The notes under the pieces were generated by a model that was given only the letters and a program-made list of their open reading frames with translations, was not told the DNA's origin and made no database searches. The translations under genes and the position numbers were made by a program. This document shows positions 21,561 to 33,784 of a stretch of DNA of 64,000 nt, piece by piece (position 1 is the first letter of the stretch; each line of letters starts with the position of its first letter). Source of the DNA: Anniella stebbinsi (Eukaryota > Chordata > Lepidosauria > Squamata > Anniellidae). The stretch is from contig JARDYH010000002.1 in the NCBI GenBank assembly GCA_029215795.1, positions 65,449,001 through 65,513,000 of the forward strand, read 5' to 3'.

Positions 21561-24064
21561 CAGCTCTTATATTCTTTTCTCTGTGGGGTTGGGTGCTGTC
21601 TTTATTCTGTTGTTGTGTTTTTAATTATATTTTAATGTTTTTGTTTTATTACTATTTTAATCCAGTATTTATCTGTGATTGTTAGCCACCTTGTGTGCCA
21701 TTTTTTTTGTAGGAAATCAGTAAATAACAATAAATAAATGTATGTACAGAGAAGTATTCTAATAATAATAATAATAATAATAAATATATATTTATTTATT
21801 ACCCGCCTCTCCCTCTGGATCGAGGCGGGGAACATTAAAAACAAATGATATAAAATACATAAAACTGATTAAAAACATATAAAAATTAATATATTGTTAA
21901 AATACCAATAAAACTCTTAAAATACGACTGGGCAGGCCTGCCGGAAGAGATCAATCTTTATAGCTTTCTTAAATTCTGGAAGACTGTGAAATTGGCGAAT
22001 CTCTCCCAGCAGGCCTTTCCACAGTCTGGGAGCGGCAGAAAAGAAGGTCCTCTGGGTAACAGTTGTCAACCTAGTTTTGGCTGACTGTAGTAAATTCTTC
22101 CCAGAGGACCTGAACGTGCGGGGCGGATTGTATGGGAGAAGGCGATCCCACAGGTAACCTGGACCCAAACCATGCAGGGCTTTAAAGGTAATGACCAACA
22201 CTTTGTACTTCACCCGGAAAGTAATTGGCAGCCAGTGGAGTGATTTTAAAGCTGATGTAATATGGTCACTCCTAAGTGTACCAGTGGCCAACCTGGCTGC
22301 CATATTTGAACTAGTTGAAGTTTCCGAACCTGACACAGAGGTAGCCCTATGTACAGTGCATTGCAGAAGTCGAACCTCGAAGTTACCAGCACGTGCACTA
22401 CCGACTTTAGGTCTTCCAACTCTAGGAAGGGGTGCAGCTGGTGTATCAGCCAAAGCTGATAGTAGGCACTCCTGGCCGTCACATCTATCTGAGCTGTCAT
22501 TTGGAGCGACGGATCCAGGAGCACTCCCAAGCTGCGAACACAGCCTTTCAGGGGGAGTGTAACCCCATCCAGAACTGGTTGACACACCTCTAAACCCAGG
22601 TTGGGGCCTTTGACAGTAAGCACCTCCATCTTGTCTGGATTCAGCTTCAGTTTATTTTTCCTCATCCAGCCCATTACCGCCTCCAAGCATTCATTCAGAG
22701 GAGACACGCTATCCTAAGCTGATGCTGTTGTCAAAGACATAGAGAAATATATTTGGGTGTCATCAGTGTACTAATAGCACCCCACCCCATGCCTCCAAAT
22801 GATTTCTCCCAGCGGTTTCATGTAGATGTTAAACAGCATTGGGGATAGGGTGGCGCTTTGTGGTACACCATACAACACCTCCTTCTTTGAGGAGCAACTA
22901 TCCCCAAGCATCACCATCTGGAACGTGCCCGAGAGGTAGGACTGGAACCACTGAAGCACAGTGCCCCCGATTCCCAATCCCCTCAGTTGTTCCAGAACAA
23001 TACCATGGTCGATGGTATCGAAAGCTGCTGAGATATCCAGAAGTACCAGCAGGGACACATTCCCCCTGTCAATACTCAAGCGTAGATCATCCACTAAGGC
23101 GACCATAGCGGTCCCAACTCCGTATCCTGCCCTGAAGCCGGTTTGAAATGGGTCTAGAAAATCTGTATCATCCCAAACATCCCAAAGGCAACTGCCCTCT
23201 CGATCACCTTGTCCAGAAACAAAAGATTTGATACTGGTCTGTAGTTATTAAGATCCAAGGGGTCCAGAGAGGGCTTTTTTAAGCAGCGGCCGTACCACTG
23301 CTTCTTTTAAACAAGAAGGAAAACTCCCCTCCCTGAGAGATGTATTAATAATATATTGTAATTGTGATCTAACTGCATCTCCTCCCTGGGCGACCAGCCA
23401 AGAAGGACAGGGATCGAGAGGACAAGTTGTCCTCCTCACTCATCCAAGCAGCTTATCCACGTCCTCAATACTCACCAACTGAAACTGATCCTGTGTAATT
23501 CTACTCATGGAATTGCTGGACACTCCATTGTCAGCCTCTGCTATAATGACAGCATCTAAGTTGGCTCTTATCCAAGAGATTTTATTTGTGAAATGATCGT
23601 TAAAGGCATCACAGTGAACTACCGAAGGCTCTAAGATCGGGTACAGGGGAAAGGTGCCTGGTTTAGACCCCTCACCACCCTGAACAGTTCTGCTGGACGT
23701 CAATTCGCAGATACAATGTGTGCAGAGAAGAAAGCTTTTTTCGCTGCACGTATTGCCACCCCATAGGAACGGAGATGTTCTCTATGTCGTGTCTTGTCGG
23801 ATATAAGTCAAGTTTTCTGCCATTGGCACTCCAGTCCTTCCCGCTTCAGCTCCCTGAGATCTTCTGTATACCAGAGTGCCTGGTTAGAAGCGGGTTGGAG
23901 AGGACGTTTGGGGGCGACCGTGTCGATAGCCCTAGTTAGTTCTTGATTCCATCTATTGACCAAGGCTTCTGCAGGATCGTCGACGATATCAGCCACAGAA
24001 CTCTCTAAGGCTTTCTGGAATCCAAGAGAATCCATCAGCCTTCGAGGGAGGACCATCTTAATAG

Positions 24065-26186
24065 CTCCCTAATATAGCAGAAACTGATAAGTGGCCAGCC
24101 GTAACCATCAGCGAGGTTAAATATCTAATCTCCCGCCTAACCAAACAAAAAGCACCAGGGGAAGATATGCTACCCCCAGAGATTTTTCTAGATAATGAAC
24201 ATTGGTGGGCCCCCATTTTGGCTAAACTTTTCGCCTATATTAACCAAAGCGGTAAATTTCCCAGCGGTTGGGACCAAAGTATTGTCATACTGATCTATAA
24301 GAAGGGACACAAATCCTCACCAGCAAACTACCGACCTATTAGTTTATTGGATGTTTCCTCAAAATTGTACACAAGATTTCTGTTAACTAAAGTTGAGGAC
24401 TGGGTAGACCAGCATAACATTATAGGCGAAGAACAAGCTGTTTTCTGTCGTGGTAAATCAACTATAGACCAGTGTATTATACTAAACCATCTAAGAGAGA
24501 AATATACTCGCCCCCAATGAAGTATCTATATGCCACCTTTGTAGATCTAACCTCAGCGTTTGATAGAATTAATAGAGAAAGACTGTGGTACAAACTATGG
24601 CATTTAGGGATGAATAGACAACTTCTGATTCTGATCAAGAACTTATACTCCAATACAACAATCCAAGTCAGAGTCGGAAAAGGAGGCCAACTCTCGGAGA
24701 AAGTCAAATCATCCATAGGCATTAGACAGGGATGCTTGTTAGCTCCAATACTGTTTAATATATATGTAAATGACATTATTGGGCAACTGTCAAGCAACTC
24801 CAATTTCCCTGTTTCTGTGGGTTCTAGGAAATTGAACATATTGCTATATGCGGATGACATGGTCCTACTATCCCAGAACCTAATAGGTATGAGAAGAGTG
24901 TTGAAAGTTTTTGGGGAGGTTTGTACCAAAGAATAATTGTATATTAATTATTCAAAAACCAAAGTTATGGTCTTTGGTACCCATCCGCCTAAACATAAGT
25001 GGACGTTAAATGGCCACTATCTGGATCAAACGAACCAATTTAATTAACTAGGAATTTGCTTTATGCAAAACGGCTCATGGTCTGGCCACCTATCAGCCAC
25101 GAAACTGAAAGCCCAAAAATCAATGCAGACTGTCCTGAGGTTCGCCAAGGTCCAGGGAGGTCAGTTAGCCCAGCCATTAAAGTTTTTCTGGCAAAGGTTA
25201 TCCCACAGATATCATACGGAGCTGAGATATGGGGAAGCTCAAGTGTACGTTCACTTGAGATTGTGCAAAACAAGTTCTTAAGGTTATTGCTGGGCCTTCC
25301 ACCAGGAACACCTACCAGCTATATCAGAGCAGAACTTGGAGTAATGCCAATAATTTACTCTATCTGGAGGACAATGTTCTTTTATTACGTTAAAACGAAA
25401 CATACAATTAATAGACTAATAACTCTCTGCGTAAACAAACAGAGAAACTCCCCTCACAGAAATAATTGGCTACGTCGATGTGAAACAAGTTTAAAGAACT
25501 TTGGATTCGAGCTGAGAGTGCTAATGGTAAGCAATTTACTGCATAATCGCTTATCCATTAAAGAACGGTTGCAGCACCACTTTGCCAAGCTAGATTTAGA
25601 TGCAATTAAAGTCTCTAGGTTCTCCTCTAGCTTTCCATCTTTAAAGTCCACTCATGAGGAAGAAAAGTATTTGTCAGAAATAGCATCCCCCTTCCTCCGT
25701 AAAGCATTTATAGACCTGCGTTTTCAGACAGTGAAAACTAAATTCATAGAGGAGAGATATAAAAATATTCCTAGAGAACAGCGGCTGTGTATTTGTGGTA
25801 GCCAGGCAGTGGAGGATACCATACACTACGTGCTATATTGTAAACTATACAAAATGCCTAGAGATAAACATCTGACGAGATTTTTAGCGCCGAGGGCAAA
25901 CCTCTCAGATATGGATAAAATAATATATTTACTCTCAAATACAGCCAAACCTATCATGCTAAATGTGGCCTGGTTTGCTGCGAAAGCAGCACGAATTAGG
26001 GAAGCCCTAGAAGACCTTGACGCTACCTAAGAAAGGGGGTCTGTGGATTTTTAGAAATTATTTTGTACTCATATATATTTATATATATTTCTACTCCATT
26101 TTATTCTGTAATGTGTGTATTGTAGGATGCTGATTGTGAGATCGGGCTAAAACCTATTTTAGGTTGCCTTAACAATAAAGTAGTGC
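24065..26186 (+). mobile_element. Unclassified non-LTR retrotransposon nested in L2 copy A
   Basis: A 2.1 kb 5'-truncated LINE inserted in L2 copy A, flanked by AATAG on each side (24060-24064 and 26187-26191). The translation runs through three frames: KQKAPGEDMLPPEIFLDNEH, WDQSIVILIYKKGHK, NYRPISLLDVSSKLYTRFL, VDLTSAFDRINRERLW, IGIRQGCLLAPILFNIYVND, and the catalytic YADD in LLYADDMVLLSQN. The C-terminal part at 25056-26030 ends with a Cys/His motif (CICGSQAVEDTIHYVLYC). It resembles I/Jockey-group LINEs but the clade was not determined. Frameshifts and loss of the endonuclease make it inactive. Confidence 0.82.
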
Positions 26187-26609
26187 AATAGGTCCACTAC
26201 CCCTGCAGGGGCGGGTGGTAGCCATGATACTAACCCTGACCAGAAAATGGTCTGCCCGTGACAATACAGAGGTATTTGTCACCTCCGCCCACAGATCCGT
26301 CTGTTCGGAACTGAAAACAGCATCTAGGGTGTGACCTGCTGAATGTGTAGGTCCAGAGACCAACTGGGATATGCCCATGTTTGTCATGGATGCCATGAAC
26401 TCCTAAGCTGCACCCAAGCTGCAAAAACTAGCCTCAAATTAGATGTTGAAGTCTCCCAGGACCAAAAGCCTGGGTGACTCCAACACCAGCTCCGAGACCA
26501 GTTCCGTGAGCCCGGCTGGGGAGTCTGATAGGCAGTGGGGTGGCCGGTACACTAACAGAATCCCTAGTCTATTCCTGGTCTTCTGACTCAGGTATACACA
26601 CTCGATATG

Positions 26610-27708
26610 TGTCGTGACTCTGGCTAACTCTCTAAAGTTCTTGCTCACGACTTCAGGTACACTGATACACAACAATAACAGTGAGATTTCTTTTATTGTA
26701 ATCACACGGAATTCAAAGCATAACGGTTTCATTTCTGCAAACACACACTTGAAGCTGAAGACGGACTACACAGCTTTCAGGTAGAACGGCTTAATGAGAA
26801 CAGCACTCACTCAGGGACTGACATTTAGAGATTAACTCTAGTCCTTAGAGGGCAGGAGCGGCCACGCTGCACTGGAATCCTCTGGAACATAGAGAGATCT
26901 AGGATTAGGCCTCCTAACAGTAGTATATCGGTCAACTGGCAACTAAATCTTCACTCAGCCTGTCAGGGAACGCTGAGCTGACCACGGAAGCCAGAAGCCA
27001 GGGAATGAACCTCTTCGACCTAGGGAGCCTTCCCAATTCACGTAGCTTTAGCTCTGAGGAAGGTCCTCTCACAGGTCTCACACACACACGAGTTTCAGAA
27101 CAGCAACGATCAGCTTCTGCCTCCCTCTGCCCGTAACTTTGGCTCCATGGAGGGAGACAGCAAGCTATAGAACACGAATCCAGAACAGTAATCTCAAGTC
27201 CAAATCTATGAAAAGCCACAGTGCACTTTTCATAGCAGAGTTCTTTAGAAGTAACAAGTCCAAACAGCAACAGAACATGTATAGAGTGCATCTCACAATT
27301 CCAAATCAGATAGTAACTCACAGCAGCAGCAGAGCAGCAAGAGGATAGACGAGATAATTCCTAGCAAAGGAATTACTCTCAGGACAAAGGTAATATAGTG
27401 TGGAGGCTGGGCAATTCTAAGCTACTTTGATAGACAGGGCTTCAGGCCTGTAATCTAAACTCACGTGCCAACAGGGCGGCACGGTTCAACCTCTTCTGAT
27501 GACGCCACAGTGTGAGGAAGATAGCCCCCACCTTTGCAAAACATAGTTTAATTCCCAGAGAACCTTCAAGGCCTTCGGCCTACCATTTGAGATAAGCACA
27601 TACCAGAGAAGCAGAGATACATTTTCTCATGACAAATTGCCAAGTCTTCAGTCCACAATTCATAGGGCCAGCCCTGTGAATTGTCTACGAAGCACCTGAC
27701 ACTCAACA
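26610..27708 (-). mobile_element. Solo LTR nested in L2 copy A
   Basis: A 1099-base insertion starts TGTCGTG and ends CTCAACA, flanked by ATATG on both sides (26605-26609 and 27709-27713). Removing it restores the L2 sequence seen intact in copy B (CACTCGATGTGATTCA). Read on the - strand it starts TGTTGAG and ends CACGACA, and carries AATAAA near the 3' end (TTTATT near 26690). No gag, pol or env sequence is present, so it is a solo LTR left by recombination. Whether it came from an endogenous retrovirus or a gypsy-like element was not determined. Confidence 0.75.
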
Positions 27709-27757
27709 ATATGATTCAGTTCCCGGACAGGAAATCTGGTCAGGTTAAGGTTATCAG

Positions 27758-28246
27758 AAACATTGTCTTGCCTGTAGTGCTACTTTTATGCCTAATGGTT
27801 TACATCTGTGATTGTAATGCCCTTTAATGTGGATGGTAATGGATTAAACATTAAGAACTACTGCTCTAACTACTGTGGTCAGTTCACTCATGTTTTCTTA
27901 CCAGCTGTTCTGTTGAGTCAGTTTTCATAATCAACTATGTTTAGACGAACTACGTCTATCAGCATGCCTCACAGATTTAAGAAAAATGCACTCTTTCCAT
28001 ACAAATCTTGCTAGAAATTGTGTTTTATTCAAGACAAGCCAACACAATTATATAAATAAACCTTAGATCAATTGATATGCTTTAGGTTCATCTTATAGTT
28101 TCACAGTCATCAAATGATGGTGGTTGCACACAGAGCAACGTCTTGACTTTTAAAAGCTAAATATCGTTCCATTGCTCATTTTCCACTCTTAATAGATTGC
28201 TTTCCCCTCCCCAATCTCCACTAACTTTGTTTGTTTTGTGCTCTAG
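27758..28246. other. SRFBP1 intronic stretch
   Basis: AT-rich non-coding sequence ending with the acceptor TTGTGCTCTAG at 28246. No repeat was recognised. Confidence 0.45.
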
Positions 28247-28284
28247 AACTGTTCGAGACCACCCTCCCAGAAACAAAGCAACAG
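28247..28284 (+). CDS. SRFBP1: SRFBP1 small exon (38 bases)
   Basis: A 38-base exon with acceptor TGTGCTCTAG and donor GTAAGT. The first base completes Gly with the preceding GG, then gives TVRDHPPRNKAT and leaves one base for the next exon. Phase is exact on both sides (1 + 36 + 1), which strongly supports it even though the encoded segment is short and variable. Confidence 0.85.
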
Positions 28285-30227
28285 GTAAGTCAGGTTGATA
28301 TTGCTGCTTGGATTCATGCAGTATCAAAGTAAAACTTTGTTTTGCATTAACAATGTATTTGTTGCTTTTCAGTTGTATTTGTATTTAAAATTATTGGATA
28401 AACGTCAATGGCACACAAGTGGACTTCCCCCTTGCTCTCCTCTCCCTGAAGCCCTCCCTGCACTTACCCAAAATCTCCTCCAGAGGGTCCCCGAACTTTC
28501 AAGAGCAGATTGGGGGGAAGTCAGGGGGCCTGAATGGGTAGTTTAAATCTGTTACGCCAGTGGTTTGCATTTCACTGGCAGATGGCAAGCACTGGATACA
28601 ACCCATTGCAGTTGCTCATGAAATTTGTGGAGGTTTACATTTTCAGTTTCTGAAATATGTTGTAAAAGGCTAAATTTGTACAGCTTATTTTCTATCCCTT
28701 CTCCATCTTGAGTGATCTTCATGATTTTAGTAAAGTTACTTTTGGAATAACGTGCTTATTTCTGTTATTATTGATAATTTATTACAGATCTCACTACAGG
28801 GAAAATAACTCTTTAGTTAGTTTAGTGCAATCCTATATGTGTCTACTCAAAAGTAAGCCCAACTGATTTCAATTAGTGATTTGCATGTTTTTTTAAAAAA
28901 ACAAAATAGTTTGCATCAGAAAATTGTTGATGCCTTAGAGTGATCTAATTTAACATGTTTATTTTATTTGTTTTTAGTAAATAAAGCTATAAGTAAGCTT
29001 TTCTCCTAATACACTGCAAGTATTTTACCTAAAATGTTTGAGGAAAAAAATTAAATGTAGTTTAAATGTTATATAGAAACTGCATTGGAACATTTGTAAA
29101 AATGTAAAGGCAATATTCATGTTTAAGTTGTTTAAATTGAAGGAAAAAATCAAAAGTACTGAAAACTGTTGACAAGCTAAATACAGTTAATAAGCAAACC
29201 AAAGAACTGTGCATGATATGCTGACAACCACTCATCTATCTCAACTTGTACAACTTCTAAAATCATTAAAAACCAATATAATACATAATTGTTCCCAATG
29301 AATTGTTTATCATTTTTATTCACTCCAACCCTCCACTTGCAAATCAATTACATATATTCATTCTCTCACATATTTGCTAGGGATAGTACCGCCCAGAGAG
29401 CTTCAGCTATGGGGCAGTCTATAAATGTAATAAATAAATAAAACATTTAATACAACTTCAAGACTGCCAAGCTCACCCAACATTATATTTGTTATTGGCA
29501 CCCATTTATTGTTAGTAATTAAACTTATGAAATGGAAAACTTTCCACAGAAAGAGAAAGCACTGGAAGTTTTTCTTTTGAAAAACGTTCTGTTTTGGAAA
29601 ATTTTCTATCCCACTTTACTGGCCTTATATATGGATTATAAAGTTGTGCTAATGGCTTTCTTAAAAATGGAGCTGAGATTACTCAAGAAATAACTATTTC
29701 AACAGTGCCATATAATAATTTATATTCAATCAGAAAAAATATGCTTATATGGATTTTCTATCTACCTTATTTTCAAGTTCGGTTTGTTACCCAAGTTTGC
29801 ATGAAATTCCACCTTTCAATCTAGAAGTGTATTATAATGTCTGGAAGATTGTTTTGCATGGGAAAGGATGAAAAATCATGTTTACTAGAAATAATCCATA
29901 AAAGCAAATATCACATGTCTTAGGCAACATTTCCTTACCAGAAGCTTGAATTGCAGAGAAATAATTTTCTCTTGCTGCTGAAAACTCTGGATTCAAATCA
30001 GTTGTTTCGCGGATTGGGACTCAGACCTCACCTACTCAGTCTTTTAGGGCAGGTTACTTGTGCTTTACCATACCTCCCATGGTCGCATTTTGAGGTGGTG
30101 CCCTGAAGAGAGTCCCAAATTGCCAAATGTGCCCATGGCCCCAAAAAGTTGCCCATCCTTTCCTTAAAGGAATATAACTATTATATCTTAATTGCTTGCA
30201 CGTCTTTCTCTGTTCATTCTTGCACAG
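28285..30227. other. Last SRFBP1 intron
   Basis: Non-coding and AT-rich. It holds a copy of the pyrimidine-rich dispersed repeat (about 28425-28550), a short repeat with CTACTCAAAAGTAAGCCCAA (about 28826-28880), and a SINE or LINE tail near 29380-29445 (ACCGCCCAGAGAGCTTCAGC, then AATAAATAAATAA). It ends in TTCTTGCACAG. Confidence 0.5.
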
Positions 30228-30406
30228 CTTTGAGGAAAAATCACCCACAAAAACAGATGCTCAGAGGTTCAGGTTTGAAGCAAGGTATTGAAAGGAAACA
30301 GTTGGAACAACCCCTTCATCCTTCATGGGAAGCAAGCAGGAAACGTCGAGAGCAAATATCTCAAATTACAGCATTCCAAGGGAAAAAAATTAAATTTGAA
30401 GACTAA
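30228..30406 (+). CDS. SRFBP1: SRFBP1 terminal coding exon
   Basis: The acceptor TTCTTGCACAG precedes CT, which completes Ala with the carried base. The exon then reads [18 protein letters not shown] and ends with the conserved C-terminus [20 protein letters not shown] followed by [10 protein letters not shown] and TAA (30404-30406). The [10 protein letters not shown] and FQGKKI blocks are the BUD22-family C-terminal signature. The stop lies at the expected place and the 3' UTR has AATAAA about 195 bases downstream. Four exons give about 340 codons here; full vertebrate proteins are a little over 400 residues, so roughly the N-terminal fifth to quarter is missing from the window. Confidence 0.95.
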
Positions 30407-30600
30407 TTGTTTTTCTAAGACCTAACCTCAACCTTTTAACCTCATCCATTTAACATTTTGCATCTTTTTTGTGATTCCAGCAGTATGCCTAGAAATTTTA
30501 TGGCCATGTTTGTAACTGAAGTTTTATATACAATGTGGTATAAGCTTAAAAGATTTTGAGGACAATTATCATTTTCATTCAGTAGATTTCTTGTGTATAA

Positions 30601-30606
30601 AATAAA
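30601..30606 (+). terminator. Probable SRFBP1 polyadenylation signal
   Basis: AATAAA about 195 bases after the stop codon in a U-rich 3' UTR, the first consensus signal after the stop. Confidence 0.6.
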
Positions 30607-30639
30607 TGTAATCTTGAAATCATTAGTTGTAAGAGGCTT

Positions 30640-31548
30640 TTTTTTATTTAGAAAACAGTCATCTTGACATTGGCCACATTTGTCAAGAATACTTCCAGCT
30701 GGTATACTTTTCAGTGACCTAATGGGAATGTCATGAAAGATCATGGGTTTGAATTTGAGCTACCAACATATGTTGGAAATCTTAGAGAAAGGAGAACATT
30801 TTGAATCTCCCTAGGCTGTCTGCCACCCACCATTCCCCAACAGAGGGAACTTCAAAAGGAAACTCCCAGACTGAAATAGCTGAATTACAACTTAATGGAA
30901 GTTTGATTCTATTTGTTTCGGCTTGAGTAGAGACTATGTTGTCAATGGTCACTATTTATTTTGCATAATTTTAAGTTTTAGTTGCATTTCTTTGCCGCTT
31001 AGCTCACTTCTTATTGTGTGAGTGTGTGCATAATATGCATGCATGCCAACTGAGGGTAACACTCCATGTATCTGATGAAGCAGATTGAAATCCATGGAAG
31101 CTTATGTCATAATACATCTGTTAATATTTAAAGTGTTACAAGACTTTTTCTTGTTTTGGCTTATAATGTGACTTCTTCTATTCAATTACTGATTTGTGCA
31201 CAAATTGTATGAACGGCGGCCGCAGCAGCACTCAAAAGCTTTAGGATTGGAATGTGAATAATTGACACATGCTGTCAGAACTATCTATGACTTTTAATTT
31301 ATAATTTATAAGTAAGTGGGAAATTGTCAAAGAGGTCCAACACAGTCCCATTTGACTTCAAAAGAGGAAACTTCTCTAAAATAAGTGACCATGTAAAAAA
31401 GAAGTATAAAGAGAAAGTCTAGGATGACATATCTCTCTGAAATGCTTGGGGATTACTTAAAATCACAATAACAGAAAGTCAGACAGAAAATAAACCACAG
31501 GTCCGGAAAGGTAGCACAAAGTCCAAGAGGTCACTGGGTGGTTAACAA
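30640..31548. other. Intergenic stretch between SRFBP1 and the hAT-like element
   Basis: Non-coding. About 31050-31165 holds a degraded interspersed repeat (ATCTGATGAAGCAG, GGAAGCTTATG, AAAGTGTTACAAGACT). No gene was recognised. Confidence 0.45.
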
Positions 31549-32483
31549 TAGGGATGTGTATCATATCGGTCCGATGTCTGATAACGAACCGATAAGGTCG
31601 TTATCGGACATCCAATGACCGATAACAATAATTTCCTTAGGTGGCCCTATCTGATCGGATCCAATATCCATATGTCCGATAACTATCAAACATATCGGAT
31701 TATCAGACTGCCATTTCTGGTCTATGGGGAAAAACACTGGGCCGGCACTTCCTCCCTCCCCCCACTTGCACTCCATCCCCCCACTCACACTCCTTACCTG
31801 CCACCGCTGCCCCATACTACTGCTAAACAGACTTTCCAGCCTGTTCCTCAGTAGAGAGACGCGCCAAGTGATGACGATATCACTCGGCGCGACTATCTAC
31901 TGAGGAACAGGCCGAAAGCCTGTTTAGCAGTAGTATGGAGCGGCGGTGGCAGCGGGGAAGGCCGCAGGTAAGGGGGGACCCCTCCTCCCTCCCTCACCCC
32001 CACTCGTGCTCCTTACCTGCGGCCTTCCACACCGCCGACGGTCCGTCCTACTGCTAAACAGGCTTTCCGGCCTGTTCCTCAGTAGAGAGACGCAATGAGT
32101 GATGATGTCATCACTCGGCACATCTCTCTACTGAGGAACAGGCCGGAAAGCCTATTTAGCAGTAGGATGGACCAGCAGAGGAGGCGGCGGCAGGTAAGGA
32201 GCGCGAATGGGGGGAGGGAGCGCAAGTGGGGGGGGAGGGAGTGTTGGCCCAGTGTTTTTCCCCATAGGCTTGCATTGGGGGAATGCTTTCTTTCCCCCAA
32301 TGCAAGCCTATGGGGAAAACACCTGAAATGGCAGTCCGTAATTGGATCGGAACTTCCGATATTTATCGGATATCGGATCCAATCAAATCCAGGTACCCCC
32401 CGATATGGTAGGATCCAATATTTTTAATATCAGAAATTCCGATCTGATTCCGATTCCGATATTTCTGGTTGTGCACATCCCTA
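31549..32483. mobile_element. Non-autonomous hAT-like element with internal hairpins
   Basis: The ends are TAGGGATGTG and the inverse CACATCCCTA. They are flanked by GTTAACAA (31541-31548) and ATTAACAA (32484-32491), an 8-base duplication with one mismatch, as expected for hAT elements. Subterminal sequence is rich in ATCGGA-type motifs. The core contains two large hairpins built on CTGCTAAACAGGCTTTCC and its inverse (about 31811-31935 and 32050-32166), and a third around AGGCTTGCATTGGGG at about 32267-32310. No transposase is present. Confidence 0.75.
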
Positions 32484-32679
32484 ATTAACAAACAGTGTCA
32501 AAGAAGCTATTACACACACAAAAAAGGCTTCCTTCAGAAAATGGAAGTCTTGCCCAAACAAGGAGAACAAAAGCAACACAAATTTGCACAAAGGAATGCA
32601 AGCAGACAATAAGGAATGCAAAAAAGGAGTTTGAGGAGCATATTATTAACAACATTAAGATCAACACTAATTAATTAAC

Positions 32680-32887
32680 ACTGTTCAGATAACATGCTAA
32701 GCCACTGTGGTTAAGCATTTTGAGTTGAACATTATGGCTTAGTTGGTCATGTGAACATGACTTAGTGTGTTGTATGAACCATTCTGAACCATGTTCTGAC
32801 CCACAGTTTAAACTTGCTCAATAACCATTTGCTGCAAAAGGGCTAGCAGCCTAACCATGGCTTACTTAACATGTTGTCTGAACAGGC
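32680..32887. mobile_element. MITE, copy 1
   Basis: About 208 bases with inverted ends CTGTTCAGATAACATGCTAA and the inverse TTAACATGTTGTCTGAACAG. It shares its interior (GGTTAAGCATTTTGAG, ACCATTTGCTGCAAAAGGG) with copy 2 at 45191-45372. No coding capacity. Confidence 0.7.
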
Positions 32888-33784
32888 CTTTTACCTGAGA
32901 AGCAGGAAACCAGCTAGGAAAGAGATTGGGTCATTGTTAAAGTGTGAAATGAGGATTAGGAGATTGCAGAAAAGCTTAATGAATTCTTTGCATCTGTGTT
33001 TAGTGCAGAAGATGTAAGGCAGATACCTGTGCTTGGACTGATATTTTCATGAAAGGAGTCTGGGGACCTGAGGCAAATAGTGATGACATAGGTGACATTC
33101 TAGACCTTATTTATAAATTGAAAACAAATCACCAAGGCCAGATGGTATCCATCCAAGAATTCTTAATTCAAATGTAAGATTGCTAGTCTTCTTTTTTAAA
33201 AAATGCCATGTGCCCCTAAGATTTGCCTCTGTACCAGAGGACAAGAAAGGTGGCTAATGTAACGCTAAATTTAAAAGGGGGTCCTAGAGGCATCCAGGAA
33301 ATTACAGACTGGATAGCTTAAAGTCTGTTCTAAATAAATTGGTGGAATTAGCAAGCATATAAAATTACAACTCATGCTGAAAAAGAATCCGCATGGATTC
33401 TGGAAAAGCAAGTCTTTTCTCCCTAACCCATTAGAGTTCTTTGGGAGTGTCAATAAAATATGGGGAGAAGTGACCCGGCAGATGTCATTTACTTGGACTT
33501 CCAATGGGTTTTTGATAAAGTCACCTTCTCAAAAACTTAATATTAACAGTCATGGAATAAGAGGAGAGGTCCTCTTATGAGTTGATAACTGGTTAAAAAA
33601 GAGTAGGAAGAAATGTCAGTTGTCGCAGTGAAGGAATGTGAACAGTGATATCCCCAAGAGATCTGCATTAAGACTAGGGATGTGCACTGACCCCCCGGAT
33701 CGTATCGGATAGCGGATCGGAATCGGACCTGGGGGGTCGGATCGGATCGGATCGGAGGCTGGTCGGATCGGATCGGACCAGATG

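Larger units (their letters stand above)
21780..27757 (-). mobile_element. L2 LINE copy A, decayed and doubly interrupted
   Basis: Read on the - strand, the pieces are 27757-27709, 26609-26187 and 24064-21780, collinear with L2 copy B. The 5' pieces give endonuclease sequence (IECVYLSQKTRNRLGILLVY, LLVLGDFNI, HTLDAVFSSEQTDLWAEV). The 3' piece gives RT (VLLDISAAFDTIDHG, GVPQSATLSPMLFN, then YTDDTQIYFS in place of YADD), the NKLKLNPDKMEVL block and the SAAPRLWKGL C-terminus. The 3' UTR ends in an AAT microsatellite at about 21760-21790. Many frameshifts and stops show that it is dead. It sits in an SRFBP1 intron. Confidence 0.88.

Noticed and set aside
26932..27321. 129-codon open frame
   Set aside because: Lies wholly within a solo LTR and has no recognisable domain.
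31050..31165. Possible hammerhead ribozyme (CTGATGA core) in a degraded repeat
   Set aside because: The second core block reads GGAAG instead of GAAA in a paired context, and stem II keeps only about four base pairs.
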